A DNA stretch of 17,703 nt from Bacteroidia bacterium (GTDB lineage: Bacteria > Bacteroidota > Bacteroidia > AKYH767-A > OLB10), in contig JANWID010000252.1 in the NCBI GenBank assembly GCA_025450095.1, forward strand, positions 1 to 17,703, given 5' to 3'. This document shows positions 14,737 to 17,703 of this stretch, piece by piece. Numbering within the stretch: position 1 is the stretch's first letter; every line of letters starts with the position of its first letter. The position numbers were made by a program, and so were the translations under genes. Under the pieces are notes generated by a model that was given only the letters and a program-made list of their open reading frames with translations, was not told the DNA's origin and did not search any database.

Positions 14737-15675
14737 ATGAAACAAAAATTTACATTTCTGCTGATGCTCTTCAGCTTCCTGTGTGTTATTCACTCACAGG
14801 CACAACCGCTCTGCCCTACTCACTTTCCCCATAAAATGAATGCCAACATGGTACATTTCAGGGAAGATATGCGTAAACTCTGGGAAGATCACATAACCTG
14901 GACCAGGAATGTGATTTGCAACATCCTTGATGACCTGCCTGGAACCACTGAAGCTGTTAACCGGTTACTACAAAACCAGGATGACATTGGAAACGCCATC
15001 AAGCCCTATTATGGAAATGCAGCCGGGGATGCGCTTACCGGTTTACTTTATGGTCACATTACCATTGCCGCCAGTCTGCTCACAGCCTTAAACAATAATG
15101 ATAATACAGGTGTAGCCACTTACAGTCAACAATGGATTGAAAATGCAGATTCCATTGCAATGTTTCTGGCTAGCGCCAACCCTCACTGGGATTTTGCTGA
15201 GTTGCAGATGATGATGCATGAACATCTTGACCTCACCACAGCTGAAGCTGTAGCTAGACATTCACAGGATTTTGTTGGTGATGTGAATGCCTATGAAGAT
15301 GTTCATATCGCAATCCTTGAAATGGCCGATATGTTGTCCTGTGGTATTATCCGGCAGTTTTGGTGGCAGTTCCTGGGCAATAACCGGGAGGCAAATCCTG
15401 AAGTTACGCTCTCCGACAGCGACATCAGTCTGGATCAAAACGATCCAAATCCATTTACCGATTTTACAGAAATCAATTATTACATCCCGGAATATTCGAA
15501 TGATGCGAAAATGTTTTTCTATAATAGTTATGGTGCATTAATTAAGTCTATTGATCTGACAGAAAAAGGTGAAGGTTCTGTTCATGTAAATGCGATGAAC
15601 CTGAGAAGCGGCATTTATACATATTATATCATTGCCGATGGTGTTACTTCGGAAATCAGGAAAATGGTACGATAA
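14737..15675 (+). CDS. Secreted helical 'LWEDH-WTR' family protein with T9SS sorting domain
   Basis: 312 residues in three parts. Residues 1-22 are a signal peptide (MKQKFTFLLMLFSFLCVIHSQA). Residues about 38-208 form a helical domain with LWEDHITWTR (48-57), LLQNQDDIGNAIKPYYG (77-93), GLLYGHITIAASLL (102-115), NADSIAMFLASANPHW (136-151), MMMHEHLDLT (158-167) and VHIAILEMADMLSCGIIRQF (189-208, broken at 200). I recognise these motifs from short stand-alone proteins of Bacillus and related Firmicutes, which databases often label acetylglutamate kinase or glycosyltransferase, apparently wrongly. His52, His107, His161/163 and His190 recur in successive helices and could bind metal; that is inference. 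Residues about 231-312 are a type A T9SS sorting domain: DQNDPNPF, ...YNSYGALIKS..., LRSGIYTYYI..., ending IRKMVR. The product should be exported by Sec and carried to the surface by T9SS. A good terminator follows. Confidence 0.88.
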   Translation: MKQKFTFLLMLFSFLCVIHSQAQPLCPTHFPHKMNANMVHFREDMRKLWEDHITWTRNVICNILDDLPGTTEAVNRLLQNQDDIGNAIKPYYGNAAGDALTGLLYGHITIAASLLTALNNNDNTGVATYSQQWIENADSIAMFLASANPHWDFAELQMMMHEHLDLTTAEAVARHSQDFVGDVNAYEDVHIAILEMADMLSCGIIRQFWWQFLGNNREANPEVTLSDSDISLDQNDPNPFTDFTEINYYIPEYSNDAKMFFYNSYGALIKSIDLTEKGEGSVHVNAMNLRSGIYTYYIIADGVTSEIRKMVR

Positions 15676-15697
15676 AAATAATTTCAACCAGAGATCA

Positions 15698-15728
15698 AAT
15701 ACGGGGGTTTGCAATCCCCGTATTTTTT
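15698..15728 (+). terminator. Rho-independent terminator after the T9SS helical protein gene
   Basis: AATACGGGG (15698-15706) pairs perfectly with CCCCGTATT (15716-15724) around a 9-base loop, and six T residues run from 15723 to 15728. It is 23 bases past the stop at 15675. On the other strand the T-run is only three bases, so it works mainly for the plus gene, though it may also stop reading from the convergent gene ending at 15784. Confidence 0.88.
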
Positions 15729-15783
15729 AGTCCGGGATTACATCTGTCGGCTAATTAATGGTGAATAGGTGGCCGATTGCTTT

Positions 15784-16842
15784 TCAGTATTTAATAATCT
15801 TTCCATTATCGAACAAGCCACTATCAGTCCGGATCTGATACACGAATGTTCCAGCAGGAAGACTTTTTGTGTTCAGTGTACAAGTACCAGAAATACTAGT
15901 GGTTAAAATGCACCGGGATGTTATATCGTAAATATTTAAAGTAGCTGGTTCATTGATTGGCAATTCAACTTTCAACTGTTCAGAAAATGGGTTCGGAGAA
16001 ATGCTCACATTAATGTGCTCACTCAATTGATTCATTCCTGTTGTGCAATGTGGATATGAATTAGATAATTGTGATTGGGAATACAGACGGACATTATCCA
16101 GCAACAATTCAGTACAATATTGACAAGTATGCCCCCAATTTGTAAACTTAAAATTATGGTTGGCAGATGTTGCTATAAATTGAATCAGGTAAACCCTGCC
16201 AATCCCTGGTAAAAACACATTTGAAGTAATCGGATCTCGTAAGAATATATTTCCGAATCCGACATCAACAGCAAACAATCCATCAGTTCCATTAAATCCG
16301 GTTCCTGCATTTTCACCCCCAGACCAAAATTCCAATACATAGATTGATCCTGGTATCAGTCCGGTAACAGTTTGCTCCAGACTAACGCCTGTTGAACCAC
16401 CATTGAGACTATCACTGACCGGATACCCTGCCGGTATATTGGTCACAATGCAGCCTGCCTGGCTCCAACATGAAGTATCATATTGTGTCGGAGAACAAGG
16501 ATTACTAAAGGCATTTCCGAAATACGCCGCTTTTGTTCCTTCCGGGATGATCACATAGGATGAAGTATCAAATATGTGTGTATATGTATTTTGACCTCCA
16601 CCGGTACATGCCCAATTCTGAATATCACAATTGTAACCAAATGCAACCGGACAAAATGTATCGAATGAGCCGGGAAACGATAGACATGTGGTATTTTCAA
16701 ATCCGCCGTTAATTATAAAATTAGATGCATTAGGACTGATCGTACTGTTCATGTTATAACAATTCACACAGAGTACTTGTCCGGATACCTGTTGGCTACA
16801 ATGAAGAATAAACAGAAATAAAAGCCTTTTAAAATTTTTCAT
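15784..16842 (-). CDS. Cysteine-rich secreted protein with galactose-binding-like domain and T9SS sorting domain
   Basis: 352 residues from ATG 16842. Signal peptide about 1-21 (MKNFKRLLFLFILHCSQQVSG). The body (about 40-255) begins NFIINGGFEN (41-50) and ends ELLLDNVRLY (245-254), the start and end pattern of jelly-roll carbohydrate-binding-like modules; VSLEQTVTGLIPGSIYVLEFWSG (broken at 172) is the typical middle strand pair. The exact family is not clear. The mature part has 14 Cys, including CVNC (25-28) and CQYC (240-243), fitting an exported disulfide-bonded protein. The last about 75 residues are a type A T9SS sorting domain: ISPNPFSEQLKVEL (281-294), NIYDITSR, LPAGTFVYQI, GKIIKY. The frame continues to a TTG at 16884, but that TTG fits the -33 box of a promoter. 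It converges with the preceding T9SS gene. Confidence 0.87.
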   Translation of the reverse strand: MKNFKRLLFLFILHCSQQVSGQVLCVNCYNMNSTISPNASNFIINGGFENTTCLSFPGSFDTFCPVAFGYNCDIQNWACTGGGQNTYTHIFDTSSYVIIPEGTKAAYFGNAFSNPCSPTQYDTSCWSQAGCIVTNIPAGYPVSDSLNGGSTGVSLEQTVTGLIPGSIYVLEFWSGGENAGTGFNGTDGLFAVDVGFGNIFLRDPITSNVFLPGIGRVYLIQFIATSANHNFKFTNWGHTCQYCTELLLDNVRLYSQSQLSNSYPHCTTGMNQLSEHINVSISPNPFSEQLKVELPINEPATLNIYDITSRCILTTSISGTCTLNTKSLPAGTFVYQIRTDSGLFDNGKIIKY

Positions 16843-16855
16843 CAGGGAATAATTT

Positions 16856-16884
16856 AAAACATAAAAAAATTCTTCATATTTCAA
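16856..16884 (-). promoter_or_regulatory. Candidate promoter of the cysteine-rich T9SS protein gene
   Basis: On the minus strand TTG (16884-16882), an 18-base spacer and TATGTTTT (16863-16856) match the Bacteroidota pattern, with T instead of the last G in the -7 box. A start near 16853 gives an 11 nt leader to ATG 16842. Confidence 0.35.
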
Positions 16885-16897
16885 CCGGGTTGTTAGT

Positions 16898-17542
16898 CTA
16901 AAAATAAGGTATCAAATATTTGCCTAAGACTTTTCCCGCTTTCGAATACGATCCTGTCAGCCTGGTGCCTACATCGAAATCAAACCCACCTGAACCTTCA
17001 ACATCCTGAACGTACAATCGTAATAAAACATTACCGGGATTAGATGCATCCACAAATTCAAATTCAAAATGACAAAACGCCGGAAATTTAGACACTCCGA
17101 TATTATATCCGGGTTCTGAATATTTAGTTTTAACAATTAATGTATATGATGATTGGGATTCAGGTGCCACTTTCACATCTTTCTTTTCAAATACTTTATT
17201 AAGGGATTTAATAAAATCTGGTTCATAGCGTTCCTGCCTGGAATTTTTCCATCCCTGAAGCCACTTTTCTCCGGATCCTGCTTCTTTTGTCTCATGTTCC
17301 GTTACCTGGTAATTTATGTATTCTTCCTCTGATTCAAACCTTCCAACTCTCATTCCGTCATACGTAAATAATATCTTAAATTCCTTTATGGATTTTATAT
17401 TTTCAATTAACCCAAATTCTTTTTGAATTTCTGGATTGGAACTTAATCCTTGTGATTTCAATAAACATGGAAACAAAATAATTGCAAAGAAAAAATAATG
17501 AAAAATGATACCTGACCTGGTTAGTAATTTTAGATACTTCAT
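16898..17542 (-). CDS. Exported protein of unknown function
   Basis: 214 residues that I do not recognise with certainty. An N-terminal positively charged, strongly hydrophobic segment (about 9-31, ending LLKSQ-G) is a signal peptide; there is no lipobox cysteine in the right context (LFPC is a poor match). The mature part has a beta strand FKILFTYDGMRVG, a charged Lys/Glu/Trp segment (90-115), the alternating-hydrophobic strands YTLIVKTKYSEPGYNIG and CHFEFEFVDAS, and a C-terminal glycine-rich then helical stretch TRLTGSYSKAGKVLGKYL. The organisation resembles small periplasmic beta-alpha proteins common in Bacteroidota. It has no T9SS sorting domain, so it probably stays in the periplasm. 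It lies upstream of the cysteine-rich T9SS gene on the same strand, with 55 bases between, and may be cotranscribed. ATG is at 17542. Confidence 0.72.
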   Translation of the reverse strand: MKYLKLLTRSGIIFHYFFFAIILFPCLLKSQGLSSNPEIQKEFGLIENIKSIKEFKILFTYDGMRVGRFESEEEYINYQVTEHETKEAGSGEKWLQGWKNSRQERYEPDFIKSLNKVFEKKDVKVAPESQSSYTLIVKTKYSEPGYNIGVSKFPAFCHFEFEFVDASNPGNVLLRLYVQDVEGSGGFDFDVGTRLTGSYSKAGKVLGKYLIPYF

Positions 17543-17563
17543 TTAAATCAGTTCTTCAAATTA

Positions 17564-17579
17564 TTTAGCACTAGCTAAA
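17564..17579. repeat. Small perfect inverted repeat upstream of the unknown exported protein
   Basis: TTTAGC (17564-17569) and GCTAAA (17574-17579) flank a 4-base ACTA loop, 22 bases before the ATG at 17542. On the minus-strand mRNA it could form a leader hairpin, or act as an operator at the DNA level. No perfect TAnnTTTG box is seen nearby. The rest of 17543-17655 is AT-rich without other evident features. Confidence 0.3.
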
Positions 17580-17655
17580 ATATTCATTAAAAGTAAGAAT
17601 GACAAATAACCGAATATGAATATATTTCTAAAATAAATTCAAAAGATTGATGAAC

Positions 17656-17703
17656 TTACTTCTTATTCAGCCCTTCAAGCACCTCTTTAGTTATATCAAG
17701 AGA
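17656..17703 (-). CDS. 3' end of a minus-strand gene, possibly OmpH/Skp-like
   Basis: The last 48 bases read on the minus strand as SLDITKEVLEGLNKK followed by TAA at 17658-17656. The 'D-I/V-T-x-E/x-V-L-x-x-L-N-K' ending resembles the C-terminus of OmpH/Skp periplasmic chaperones of Bacteroidota, such as those reading D-V-T-x-x-V-x-x-x-L-N. With only 15 residues this is suggestive. The rest of the gene lies beyond the window. It would be the gene upstream of the unknown exported protein, with about 113 bases between them. Confidence 0.4.
   Translation of the reverse strand, partial: SLDITKEVLEGLNKK

Noticed and set aside
15747..15776. TCGGC...GCCGA inverted repeat between the convergent T9SS genes
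   Set aside because: Only five pairs around a 20-base loop and no T-run, so not a credible terminator for the minus-strand gene.
16843..16884. Upstream TTG start adding 14 residues to the cysteine-rich T9SS protein
   Set aside because: It would place MKYEEFFYVLNYSL before the signal peptide, and the TTG fits a -33 box.
17505..17542. Lipoprotein signal in the unknown exported protein
   Set aside because: The nearest cysteine context is LFPC, which lacks the small residue at -1 expected of a lipobox.

Overview
The window looks like a chromosomal segment of a Bacteroidota (Bacteroidetes) bacterium, probably a free-living or uncultured member. Four things point there: two secreted proteins with C-terminal type IX secretion (T9SS) sorting domains; two DUF1573 proteins; the gene order rsfS-ftsH-LUD protein-DUF2007-cdsA with birA divergent, which I recall from this phylum; and several upstream regions with the Bacteroidota promoter pattern (TTG/TTTG near -33, TAnnTTTG near -7) and no clear Shine-Dalgarno sequences. 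The DNA is AT-rich, and most genes are core housekeeping genes.

Layout. Positions 1-867 hold the 3' part of a predicted zinc aminopeptidase (plus strand, cut by the window edge), convergent with a minus-strand block at 878-5262. In transcription order that block is rsfS (ribosome silencing factor), ftsH (membrane AAA+ protease), a LUD-domain protein, a small DUF2007 protein and cdsA (CDP-diacylglycerol synthase). The last three overlap by 1 and 4 bases. A short heptad repeat lies between ftsH and the LUD gene. birA (biotin ligase) diverges from rsfS across a 72-base gap with a striking symmetric promoter-like palindrome. birA converges on a pyrE-SRPBCC pair. pyrE diverges from a Nudix hydrolase gene with start codons touching. 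The Nudix gene overlaps a convergent PLP aminotransferase by 12 bases at their 3' ends.

Positions 9134-10285 carry two tandem DUF1573 exported proteins with a strong terminator behind them. Then come a dicarboxylate/amino-acid:cation symporter (minus) and a divergent valS (plus). The right end, 14.5-17.7 kb, is the accessory part: a T9SS-targeted helical protein related to a family I know from Bacillus, a cysteine-rich T9SS-targeted protein with a carbohydrate-binding-like fold, an unrecognised exported protein, and the last 15 codons of a further minus-strand gene, possibly OmpH/Skp-like.

How the genes work together. The left block joins membrane-lipid synthesis (cdsA), membrane proteolysis (ftsH) and ribosome control (rsfS). 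pyrE supplies UMP synthesis and valS charges tRNA-Val. The right end serves the cell surface. I see no CRISPR array, tRNA, rRNA, IS element or phage gene. No clearly new multi-gene system is evident; the most unusual items are the T9SS-exported helical protein and the compact divergent promoter arrangements.
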